Origin: an uncultured Lachnospiraceae bacterium
GTDB lineage: Bacteria > Bacillota > Clostridia > Lachnospirales > Lachnospiraceae
Reading direction: 5' to 3'
Assembly: GCA_946537305.1 (NCBI GenBank)
Contig: CAMNFR010000022.1
Span: forward strand, 1-35,596
DNA length: 35,596 bases
In this document: piece by piece, positions 1-6,824 of the stretch
How the letters are laid out: each line of letters opens with the position of its first letter
Numbering within the stretch: position 1 is the first letter of the stretch
Notes under the pieces: model-generated
Databases searched by the model: none
Seen by the model: only the letters and a program-made list of their open reading frames with translations
What the model was told of the DNA's origin: nothing
Translations under genes and position numbers: made by a program

Positions 1-207
1 GCTGGGGAGGCGGCATTTGTCCGCAGCAGAACAGCAGCAGGTACGCTGACGATTCAGACCAAAAAACTCACGAGTAAGAAGGTAGGGAGCAAAGCTTTTT
101 CCAAGACACCCGCGAAGCTGAAAGTGAAGGTGCCGAAGAAGGTGAAGAAGGCTTATAAGAAGTGGCTGTATAAGAAGGGTGTCAATAAAAAAGCGAAGAT
201 CAAATAG
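1..207 (+). CDS. C-terminal end of a secreted BspA-like leucine-rich-repeat protein (5' truncated by window)
   Basis: The frame is open from base 1 to a TAG at 205-207, giving 68 residues of a longer protein. The tail is very lysine-rich. It reads TIQTKKLTSKKVGSKAF, then KVKVPKKVKKAYKKWLYKKG, then NKKAKIK. This matches my recollection of the last LRR_5 (BspA-like) repeat and basic end of large secreted Lachnospiraceae surface proteins, where the VPKK..KAYKKWLYKKG pattern is common. The role is probably surface adhesion, but that is inference from the family. A strong terminator follows 23 bases after the stop, so the gene ends a transcript. Confidence 0.6.
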   Translation, partial: AGEAAFVRSRTAAGTLTIQTKKLTSKKVGSKAFSKTPAKLKVKVPKKVKKAYKKWLYKKGVNKKAKIK

Positions 208-230
208 GACAGTGTATTAACCACAGACAG

Positions 231-263
231 TGGCCTGCAGGTTTTCTGCAGGCCATTTTCTTT
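231..263 (+). terminator. Rho-independent terminator of the LRR protein gene
   Basis: A perfect 10-bp stem (TGGCCTGCAG at 231-240 with CTGCAGGCCA at 246-255) closes a 5-base loop and is followed by TTTTCTTT. Confidence 0.85.
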
Positions 264-311
264 GATTCTGTTTCGGAAAATTTAAATTATTGTTATATTT
301 CATAAAAGGTG

Positions 312-340
312 TTGATTTTCGAAAGAATCTCATCTACACT
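312..340 (+). promoter_or_regulatory. Sigma-A-type promoter of the phosphatase-rpiB operon
   Basis: TTGATT at 312-317 and TACACT at 335-340 are separated by 17 bases. The start would lie near 347, giving a leader of about 37 bases before the ATG at 384. A GAAGGAGA ribosome site lies at 371-378. Confidence 0.5.
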
Positions 341-383
341 TAAGCAGTAACAGGTGGGGGGATGAAAACAGAAGGAGACTCAA

Positions 384-836
384 ATGATCAGTGTAAATCG
401 AATTCTGTTCGTATGTATGGATAATACGTGCCGTTCTATGATGGCGGAAGCTGTCATGAAGAGCGTTCGCAGAGATCGCAAGATCGATGTGGGATCCAGG
501 GGATTGATCGTTCTCTTCCCGGAGCCTTTTAATCCGAAGGCGGTGGCGGTGCTTAAGGGAAACCAGATGGCGCCGGACAAGGCCTACACAGAGGCTCTCT
601 CGGCGGAGGATATCACAGAGAATACCATGATCCTGACAATGACGGCCAAAGAGGCAGAAAAGGCCCGGGAGATGTTCCCGGAGGCACCGTTCATCAGCAC
701 ACTGGGGGATTTCGCGGGCAAGCCCGGAGATATTGAGGAGCCCCATGGCGGGTCGCTGGCAGAGTATGGCGCCTGCTACGAATATATTGATCTATTGGTA
801 AAGTTTGCGGCGGAAAAGCTGTTCCGCGCGGGGTGA
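384..836 (+). CDS. Low-molecular-weight phosphatase, probably YwlE-type protein-arginine phosphatase
   Basis: The 150-residue protein begins with the LMW-PTP P-loop ILFVCMDNTCRSMMAEA. Cys11 and Arg17 form the CX5R active site. Thr15 sits at the position that in Bacillus YwlE selects phosphoarginine (CTGNTCRS) and is aliphatic in tyrosine phosphatases, so a protein-arginine phosphatase is more likely than a tyrosine phosphatase. The general-acid loop, normally D-P-F/Y, reads E119-P120-H121 followed by GGS, so the acid is Glu instead of Asp. That is unusual. The start at 384 has a good ribosome site. The stop overlaps a possible GTG of the next gene. A ywlE-rpiB order is also found in Bacillus, which supports the call. 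The kinase partner McsB is not in the window. Confidence 0.75.
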   Translation: MISVNRILFVCMDNTCRSMMAEAVMKSVRRDRKIDVGSRGLIVLFPEPFNPKAVAVLKGNQMAPDKAYTEALSAEDITENTMILTMTAKEAEKAREMFPEAPFISTLGDFAGKPGDIEEPHGGSLAEYGACYEYIDLLVKFAAEKLFRAG

Positions 837-841
837 TTAGA

Positions 842-1270
842 ATGATTGCATTAGGAAGTGACCACGGGGGATTTGCCCTGAAACAGGATATTATGAAGTG
901 GCTGGATGCCCATGGATATGAATATAAGGATTACGGGTGTTATGATGAGAGCTCCTGTGACTACCCGGAATATGCCCGCAAGGTGGCAGACGCGATCTTA
1001 GGCGGCGAGTGTGACCGTGGGATCCTGATCTGCGGGACCGGGATCGGCATTTCTATTGCGGCCAACCGGATCCCCGGCATCCGGGCGGGGCTCTGCACGG
1101 ATTGCTTTATGGCGGAAGCCACAAGACTGCACAACGACGCCAACATTCTGGCACTGGGCGGCCGCGTGGTAGGGCCAGGACTGGCGGAAAAAATCGTGGA
1201 GACTTTCCTGACTACGCCTTTTTCCGGGGATGAGCGCCACAGCCGCCGCATCCGTAAGATCGAGGGATAA
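842..1270 (+). CDS. rpiB: Ribose-5-phosphate isomerase B
   Basis: RpiB interconverts ribose 5-phosphate and ribulose 5-phosphate in the pentose phosphate pathway. From the ATG at 842 the protein has 142 residues, typical of the RpiB/LacAB family, and starts MIALGSDHGGFALK. Asp7 and His8 contact the sugar. ICGTGIGISIAANR (residues 62-76) carries the catalytic Cys64 and the phosphate-binding loop. A GTG at 833, overlapping the upstream stop, is in frame. I prefer 842 because the family begins directly with the ALGSDHGG strand. The gene is translationally coupled to the phosphatase gene. The following gene starts 6 bases after the stop. Confidence 0.93.
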   Translation: MIALGSDHGGFALKQDIMKWLDAHGYEYKDYGCYDESSCDYPEYARKVADAILGGECDRGILICGTGIGISIAANRIPGIRAGLCTDCFMAEATRLHNDANILALGGRVVGPGLAEKIVETFLTTPFSGDERHSRRIRKIEG

Positions 1271-1276
1271 TTTCAA

Positions 1277-3814
1277 ATGAAAAAAATATGGAGGAGAGTG
1301 CTGGTGCTGTGCGCCATTTTTCTGGCGGCAGCATCAGCTTTTGTGATATACAGAATGCGCTCCGCTCCGGAGACCGGGGAGGAGGAAACCATCTATGAGG
1401 AGTGGGTGGATGCCAGGCTGCCGCTGGTGCATTCCGCCATCGGGGATCACAAGGTGAATATGCTGCACGGCTACACCGGGGAGGTAAAAGCCGCCGCCCT
1501 TGAGGATTCTCTGATGATCGCCGATGCGGAAGGAAAGTTGGATCTGACGGTCCTGTGCTACGGCAGCTCGCTGGAAAAGATTACCTGGGAGGCGTACACC
1601 CGGGATATGCAGACGCAGATCCTGACCGGAGAGCTGGGTGAGTGGCAGGAAGACCACGACACCGCTCAGTTTACGCTGGATCTTGGGCGGGTGCTGACGC
1701 AGGTGAACCGTGAATACCGCCTGGTGCTGCGCCTTGCGACCACCGCCGGGGAAGAGATCGCCTACTATACCCGTGTAAAGAAGGATGGCGGCCTGCACGC
1801 GCAGGAGATGCTGGATTACATTTACAGCTTCCATGCGGCTACCTTTGATAAGACAGCGGCCCGTGAATATGCCATCAACTTGGAGAGCGATGAGAGCGCG
1901 GACGCGAACACGCTGGCAGAGGTAGATATCAAGTCCACATTCCAGCAGCTGACCTGGGGCGATCTGGCGGCCCAACAGGTGGGCGATGTGAACTGTCAGG
2001 TCTTGGAGATGGATGATACCTTCGGCAGCTTTCTGCTGGAGTACGTGGTGGAAGCGGAGAATGCAAGTGAGGAGAAGGATACCTACCTGTGCGAGGAGTA
2101 CTTCAGCATTCAGTGGTCCACCAAGCGCTTCTATCTGATGGATTACCACAGGACCATGACAGAAGTCGTCAATGGCAATAACAGTCGTCTGGTGGAGGGC
2201 GGCCTGGATCTTGGCATTACGGAGCCGAGTCGCGTGTCCGTGCTGAAGGATTCCGAAAACGGACGGATCCTGTTCGCGGAGGCCGGTGAACTCTGGGACT
2301 TTAATATTAAGGAAAAGAAGCTGACCCGTGTGTTCAGCTTCCGGGAGGAAAATTCCGAGACCCGTATCGATTATCGTCGTTACAGCATCAAAGCGCTGCA
2401 GACCTATGAGAACGGGGATGTTTCTTTCCTGGTATACGGTTACATGAACAGCGGCAGCCACGAGGGCCGTCTGGGCGTATCCTGCATGACCTATCATGCA
2501 GAGGATAATGCGCTTTCGGAGGCATTCTTCCTGCCCTACGGCGGGACGTATGAGACCCTGGCTGCTGGCGTGGAGAAGCTTTCCCGCATGAGTACCGGCG
2601 GCGATGTGTTCCTGATGGTGGGTGATACGGTGTATTCCATCGACTGGGAAGGCGGCGAGGTAGTCGTGCTGGCGGATCATGTTTCCAACCGGAACCTGGT
2701 GGTCAACAGTGACATGACAGCCGTAGCCTGGAAGATGGACCGAAAGGAAGGCGAGGCCGGCAGTGTGGAAATCCTCTATCTGGATACGGGCGATACGCAG
2801 ATCGTGGGCGGAAATTCCGGCGATCTGGTGACGCCGCTGGGCTTTATGGAGGAAGACTGTGTGCTGGGAATCGCTCATGAGGGCGAGAGTGCCCTGGCCG
2901 GCGCCGAGCGCGTGGAGCCTTACTATGCGTTGACCATCCGCAGCCGTTCCGGTAAGGAGGAGGCGCATTACGAGACGGATGGCGTCCGTTTGTACCATGT
3001 GAACGTGGAAGAAGGTCAGGTAACGATGGACCGCCTGCAGCAGCAGGGGGATACCTGGAATGTGGTGGATCCGGATTCTCTGATACGCAACAGCCATCCC
3101 GGCACGGGGAAGGATGAGACCTTCGCCGCGCGCCTGGATGACCTGAAGAAGAGAGTCTATGCCATTCAGACCGGAGGTGTTGCCGGCGGGAACCTGAAGG
3201 TCGTTCGCCCGGACCGGGCACAGTTTGCCGCCGCCGATTCCATGGAACTTCCGGCGGAGGAGACGGCAGAGATCACTTATTACGCGTATGCCAGAGGGCA
3301 TATCGCGCAGGTCTGCGCCACAGCGGGCGAAGCCATCGCGGCGGTCTATGACCGCATGGGTGCTGTCACGGATTCTACCGGGCGGCTGGTCTGGTACCGC
3401 ACGGGACGGCAGACACAGGTGTCTCTGGCGGTCGCCAACAGCACCACGGACGTCGCCGGAAGCCGCCGGGAATGCCTGCGGCAGATCCTGGCCATCGCCC
3501 GGATGGATAATTCCCTGCTGGAGCGGGTGACGGATGACATGTCCTCCATGGATGCCATGAACACCCTTTTCCCGGGACAGGCCGTGAACCTGACGGGGGC
3601 GCCGCTGCGCGCGCTGCTGCTCTTCCTGGACCGTGAGACACCGGTGCTGCTGATGGATGAGGAGCAAAAGGCCGTTCTGATCGTGGGGTATGACCAGTGG
3701 AATATCAAGCTGTTCGACCCTGTGCAGGGGAAATCCTACAAAATGGGCCAGCAGGATGCCACGGACTGGCTGGCTGGCGGCAAGATTTCCGCCATCGGAT
3801 ATTTAACAGAATAA
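1277..3814 (+). CDS. Unrecognised 845-residue membrane-anchored protein with a C39-like C-terminal segment
   Basis: I do not recognise this protein as a named family. Residues 1-28 form a basic start and one hydrophobic helix (VLVLCAIFLAAASAFVIY), so it is probably anchored with a large extracytoplasmic part. The middle (about 290-620) has repeated beta-strand patterns such as GRILFAEAGELWDFNIKEKK and DVFLMVGDTVYSIDW, like a degenerate beta-propeller. The C-terminal 90 residues (PVLLMDEEQKAVLIVGYDQW, then KLFDPVQGKSYKM) resemble the second half of a papain-like C39 peptidase fold, with GYD and DP motifs. I see no convincing N-terminal catalytic cysteine, so it may be inactive. It begins 6 bases after rpiB and is followed by a murA promoter. 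A role at the cell envelope is only inference from the anchor and the neighbour. Confidence 0.6.
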   Translation: MKKIWRRVLVLCAIFLAAASAFVIYRMRSAPETGEEETIYEEWVDARLPLVHSAIGDHKVNMLHGYTGEVKAAALEDSLMIADAEGKLDLTVLCYGSSLEKITWEAYTRDMQTQILTGELGEWQEDHDTAQFTLDLGRVLTQVNREYRLVLRLATTAGEEIAYYTRVKKDGGLHAQEMLDYIYSFHAATFDKTAAREYAINLESDESADANTLAEVDIKSTFQQLTWGDLAAQQVGDVNCQVLEMDDTFGSFLLEYVVEAENASEEKDTYLCEEYFSIQWSTKRFYLMDYHRTMTEVVNGNNSRLVEGGLDLGITEPSRVSVLKDSENGRILFAEAGELWDFNIKEKKLTRVFSFREENSETRIDYRRYSIKALQTYENGDVSFLVYGYMNSGSHEGRLGVSCMTYHAEDNALSEAFFLPYGGTYETLAAGVEKLSRMSTGGDVFLMVGDTVYSIDWEGGEVVVLADHVSNRNLVVNSDMTAVAWKMDRKEGEAGSVEILYLDTGDTQIVGGNSGDLVTPLGFMEEDCVLGIAHEGESALAGAERVEPYYALTIRSRSGKEEAHYETDGVRLYHVNVEEGQVTMDRLQQQGDTWNVVDPDSLIRNSHPGTGKDETFAARLDDLKKRVYAIQTGGVAGGNLKVVRPDRAQFAAADSMELPAEETAEITYYAYARGHIAQVCATAGEAIAAVYDRMGAVTDSTGRLVWYRTGRQTQVSLAVANSTTDVAGSRRECLRQILAIARMDNSLLERVTDDMSSMDAMNTLFPGQAVNLTGAPLRALLLFLDRETPVLLMDEEQKAVLIVGYDQWNIKLFDPVQGKSYKMGQQDATDWLAGGKISAIGYLTE

Positions 3815-3825
3815 AATGCTAAAAA

Positions 3826-3854
3826 TTGACATTTAGGGATTTGCCATTTACAAA
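3826..3854 (+). promoter_or_regulatory. Candidate murA promoter
   Basis: TTGACA at 3826-3831 is followed after 17 bases by TACAAA (3849-3854). A second possible -10, TACAAT, lies at 3870-3875 with a weaker TTACAA at 3847-3852. The rest of the 191-base gap is AT-rich and contains a small inverted repeat (ACGTA/TACGT, 3933-3947). No terminator for the preceding gene was seen. Confidence 0.4.
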
Positions 3855-4005
3855 TGCGAACTCATGTGTTACAATGTTCCATACGAAATGTTTCTTTTTT
3901 GCGCCTTAAATTAAAAATGTGATAATAATGTTACGTAGATATTACGTTTGGGGCGGCGCAGATAGGCGGCATCTCTGTATGCTGTGAAAAAAAGAGGAGA
4001 CAGGT

Positions 4006-5295
4006 ATGCAATATATTATGAAGGGTGGCAACCCTCTGGTAGGTGAAGTACACATCAGCGGCGCAAAAAATGCGGCGCTGGGAATACTTGCTGCCGCTGT
4101 AATGACAGATGAAAGCGTGACCATCGACAATCTGCCCGATGTGAACGATATAAATGTAATGCTGGATGCGCTGACCGAAATCGGCGTGGTGGTGGACCGT
4201 ATCGATGCCCATACCGTGAAGATCAACGGCGGCAATATTCATACGGTGCATGTGGATAACGAATATATTCGCCGCATGCGCGCGGGCTACTACCTGATCG
4301 GGGCCCTGCTTGGCAAGTACAGCCATGCGGAGGTAGCCCTCCCCGGCGGCTGTGATATCGGCAGCCGGCCCATCGACCAGCATCTGAAGGGCTTCCGGGC
4401 CCTCTCCGCGACAACGCGGGTGGAATACGGTATGGTGATTGCGGATGCCAGACATCTGCGCGGCGGCCATGTATTTATGGATATGGTCTCCGTAGGAGCC
4501 ACCATCAATGTTATGCTGGCAGCAGTGCTGGCGGACGGCAATACGATCATTGAAAACGCAGCCAAGGAACCCCATGTGGTGGACGTGGCCAATATGCTGA
4601 ACTCCATGGGCGCCCGCGTGCGCGGCGCCGGCACGGATGTCATCCGCATCCGCGGGGTATCTCATCTGCACGGGACGGAGTACTCCATTATTCCGGATCA
4701 GATCGAAGCCGGTACCTTTATGTTCGCCGCCGCCGTGACCCGGGGCGACGTAACGGTGAAGAATGTGATCCCCAAGCACATGGAGGCTATTTCCTCCAAG
4801 CTGATCGAAATGGGCTGTGAGATCGTGGAAATGGATGATACCATCCGTGTGGTCGGACGGCCCCGGCTGGAGTCATGTAATGTGAAGACGCTTCCGTATC
4901 CGGGATTCCCCACGGATATGCAGCCGCAGATGGGCGTGGCGCTGGTGCTTGCTCACGGAACCGGCGTGATCACGGAAAGTATTTTTGAGAATCGCTTTAA
5001 ATATGTGGGCGAGCTGGCCAAGATGGGCGCCCAGATCAAAGTGGAAGGCAATGTGGCCGTGGTATACGGTACGGATCGCCTGACCGGCGCGGATCTGGTG
5101 GCACCGGACCTTCGGGCCGGCGCGGCGCTGGTACTGGCAGGACTGGCCGCCGAAGGCATCACCACCATCGATGATATTCACTATATTCTGCGTGGCTATG
5201 AAGCTTTTGATGAGAAGCTGCGCGGCCTGGGCGCTGTCATCGAGACCGTAGAAAACGCCAGAGAAGCACGGAAATTCCGGCTGCAGGTGGTGTAA
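4006..5295 (+). CDS. murA: UDP-N-acetylglucosamine 1-carboxyvinyltransferase (MurA/MurZ)
   Basis: MurA transfers enolpyruvate from PEP to UDP-GlcNAc, the first committed step of peptidoglycan synthesis, in the cytoplasm. The 429 residues match the usual family length. Lys21-Asn22 in GAKNAALGILAAA are the substrate-binding pair. LPGGCDIGSRPIDQHL (residues 112-127) contains Cys116, the catalytic cysteine that fosfomycin alkylates. The presence of Cys and not Asp predicts normal fosfomycin sensitivity of this copy. The final lobe has the DLRAGAALVLAGLAAEG motif. AGAGGAGA lies before the ATG. Firmicutes often have two paralogues; I cannot tell whether this is the MurA or the MurZ type. Confidence 0.95.
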   Translation: MQYIMKGGNPLVGEVHISGAKNAALGILAAAVMTDESVTIDNLPDVNDINVMLDALTEIGVVVDRIDAHTVKINGGNIHTVHVDNEYIRRMRAGYYLIGALLGKYSHAEVALPGGCDIGSRPIDQHLKGFRALSATTRVEYGMVIADARHLRGGHVFMDMVSVGATINVMLAAVLADGNTIIENAAKEPHVVDVANMLNSMGARVRGAGTDVIRIRGVSHLHGTEYSIIPDQIEAGTFMFAAAVTRGDVTVKNVIPKHMEAISSKLIEMGCEIVEMDDTIRVVGRPRLESCNVKTLPYPGFPTDMQPQMGVALVLAHGTGVITESIFENRFKYVGELAKMGAQIKVEGNVAVVYGTDRLTGADLVAPDLRAGAALVLAGLAAEGITTIDDIHYILRGYEAFDEKLRGLGAVIETVENAREARKFRLQVV

Positions 5296-5358
5296 ATAAT
5301 TGTGTCTTCAGAAGAGAGCTGACTCAACAAGAATGCGAATATGTATAGCATATACTGG

Positions 5359-5387
5359 TTGACAAGTATGCACTCACGGGGTAATAT
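5359..5387 (+). promoter_or_regulatory. Promoter of the metK transcript
   Basis: TTGACA (5359-5364), a 17-base spacer and TAATAT (5382-5387) predict a start near 5394. The first RNA segment then forms a 6-bp hairpin (TCCGGG/CCCGGA, 5400-5416) ahead of the riboswitch. Confidence 0.65.
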
Positions 5388-5441
5388 AGCACTGTCACAT
5401 CCGGGAAATACCCGGAATTACAATAGAATACGGAACGCGGA

Positions 5442-5540
5442 CTCTTATTTCGAGTGGTGGAGACGAAGGATCGATGATACCACAGCAACCCCAGCAAGCT
5501 GGAAGGTGCTAACACGGAGCGAGAAATCGAACAATAAGAG
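5442..5540 (+). ncRNA. SAM-I (S-box) riboswitch aptamer controlling metK
   Basis: The aptamer senses S-adenosylmethionine and shuts metK off when SAM is plentiful. P1 is a perfect 8-bp helix of CTCTTATT (5442-5449) with AATAAGAG (5533-5540). Inside are the conserved S-box segments: GTGGTGGAG (5454-5462), ATACCACAGCAACC near 5476-5490, and AAGGTGCTAACAC near 5503-5515. It directly precedes an S-adenosylmethionine synthase gene, the classic target. The downstream expression platform is listed separately. Confidence 0.93.
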
Positions 5541-5597
5541 GATTCGGAATTGAAAGAGCTTTTATGCGGCCGGATCCCTTAGGGAGCCGGCCGTTTC
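5535..5597 (+). terminator. Expression platform of the SAM riboswitch: terminator hairpin and competing antiterminator
   Basis: The terminator stem spans 5567-5593 (CGGCCGG/CCGGCCG, an A-G mismatch, then TCCC/GGGA around a 3-base loop) and is followed by a short TTTCGATT tract. The alternative antiterminator pairs TAAGAGGATTCGG (5535-5547) with CCGGATCCCTTA (5570-5581), with one bulged A and one G-U pair. The left strand is the 3' half of P1 and the right strand is the 5' half of the terminator, so the two states exclude each other. The U-tract is weak, so termination could be incomplete. Confidence 0.8.
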
Positions 5598-5617
5598 GAT
5601 TGACAGGAGGATCATAC

Positions 5618-6805
5618 ATGGAAAGAACATTGTTTACCTCGGAATCCGTAACCGAGGGCCATCCCGACAAAGTGTGCGACCAGATCTCTGATGCAGTGCT
5701 GGACGCCATCATGGAACAGGATCCCATGGGCCGTGTGGCCTGTGAGACCGCCTGCAACACAGGTTTTGTGCTGGTCATGGGAGAGATTACCACCTCTGCC
5801 CAGATTGATATTCCCGCCATCGTGCGTAAGACCGTGACCGAGATCGGTTACGACCGCTCCGAATATGGCTTTGACGGGAACACCTGCGCCGTTCTGACTT
5901 CCATCGACAAGCAGTCTGCGGATATCGCCATGGGCGTGGACCGCGCGCTGGAGGTGAAGGAAGAGACCATGAGCGAGGAAGAAATCGGCAACTTTGGCGC
6001 CGGCGATCAGGGCATGATGTTCGGATTTGCCAGCAACGAGACAGAGGAGTTTATGCCGTATCCCATCGCGCTGGCCCATAAACTGACAAGAAAGCTGACG
6101 GAGGTCCGCAAGGATGGCACGCTGCCCTATCTGCGGCCGGACGGCAAGACCCAGGTGACCGTGGAATATGATGAGAACGGCAAGCCGGCCCGGCTGGACT
6201 GCGTGGTGCTTTCCACCCAGCACGGCCCGGATGTAACGCAGGAGCAGATCCACGAAGACATCAAAAAGTATGTATTCGATGCTGTGCTGCCGGCGGAGCT
6301 GGTGGATGAGAAGACCAAATACTTCATCAATCCTACCGGACGTTTTGTGATCGGCGGCCCCAACGGGGATTCCGGACTGACCGGACGCAAGATCATTGTA
6401 GACACCTACGGCGGCTATGCCAGACACGGCGGCGGCGCCTTCTCCGGCAAGGACTGCACCAAGGTAGACCGCTCCGCTGCCTATGCAGCCCGCTATGTAG
6501 CCAAGAACCTGGTAGCGGCCGGTCTGGCGGATAAGGTGGAAATCCAGCTTTCCTACGCCATCGGCGTGGCAACGCCCACTTCCATCAATATCAACACCTT
6601 CGGTACCGGAAAGCTTTCCGACAAGCGCCTGATCGAGATCATCCGCGAAAACTTCGACCTGCGGCCCGCCGGCATTATCCGCATGCTCGACCTGCGCCGG
6701 CCCATCTATAAGCAGACCGCGGCCTACGGCCACTTCGGCCGCACCGACCTCGACCTGCCCTGGGAGAAGCTCGACCGCGTAGAAACACTGAAGAAATACC
6801 TGTAA
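5618..6805 (+). CDS. metK: S-adenosylmethionine synthase
   Basis: MetK makes SAM from methionine and ATP. The 395 residues from the ATG at 5618 (AGGAGG at 5605-5610) match the family. It opens [20 protein letters not shown] with the catalytic His15. [12 protein letters not shown] (127-138) is the ATP-binding signature, and GGGAFSGKD is the second signature that binds phosphate and metal. An in-frame ATG at 5564 lies inside the terminator stem region and was rejected as a start. Regulation is by the riboswitch upstream. The gene converges with a SAM-dependent DNA methyltransferase 19 bases away, with only a fragment of a REP-like palindrome between them. Confidence 0.97.
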   Translation: MERTLFTSESVTEGHPDKVCDQISDAVLDAIMEQDPMGRVACETACNTGFVLVMGEITTSAQIDIPAIVRKTVTEIGYDRSEYGFDGNTCAVLTSIDKQSADIAMGVDRALEVKEETMSEEEIGNFGAGDQGMMFGFASNETEEFMPYPIALAHKLTRKLTEVRKDGTLPYLRPDGKTQVTVEYDENGKPARLDCVVLSTQHGPDVTQEQIHEDIKKYVFDAVLPAELVDEKTKYFINPTGRFVIGGPNGDSGLTGRKIIVDTYGGYARHGGGAFSGKDCTKVDRSAAYAARYVAKNLVAAGLADKVEIQLSYAIGVATPTSININTFGTGKLSDKRLIEIIRENFDLRPAGIIRMLDLRRPIYKQTAAYGHFGRTDLDLPWEKLDRVETLKKYL

Positions 6806-6824
6806 AAACGTCCCCTTTGACCCA

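Noticed and set aside
1334-3667. A 777-codon open frame on the minus strand opposite the 845-residue gene
   Set aside because: The product is rich in His, Gln and Arg with no domain pattern, and it has no ribosome site. It is a codon-bias shadow of the plus-strand gene.
5400-5416. Hairpin TCCGGG/CCCGGA considered as the murA terminator
   Set aside because: It lacks a T-run and lies downstream of the metK promoter, so it is more likely part of the metK leader.
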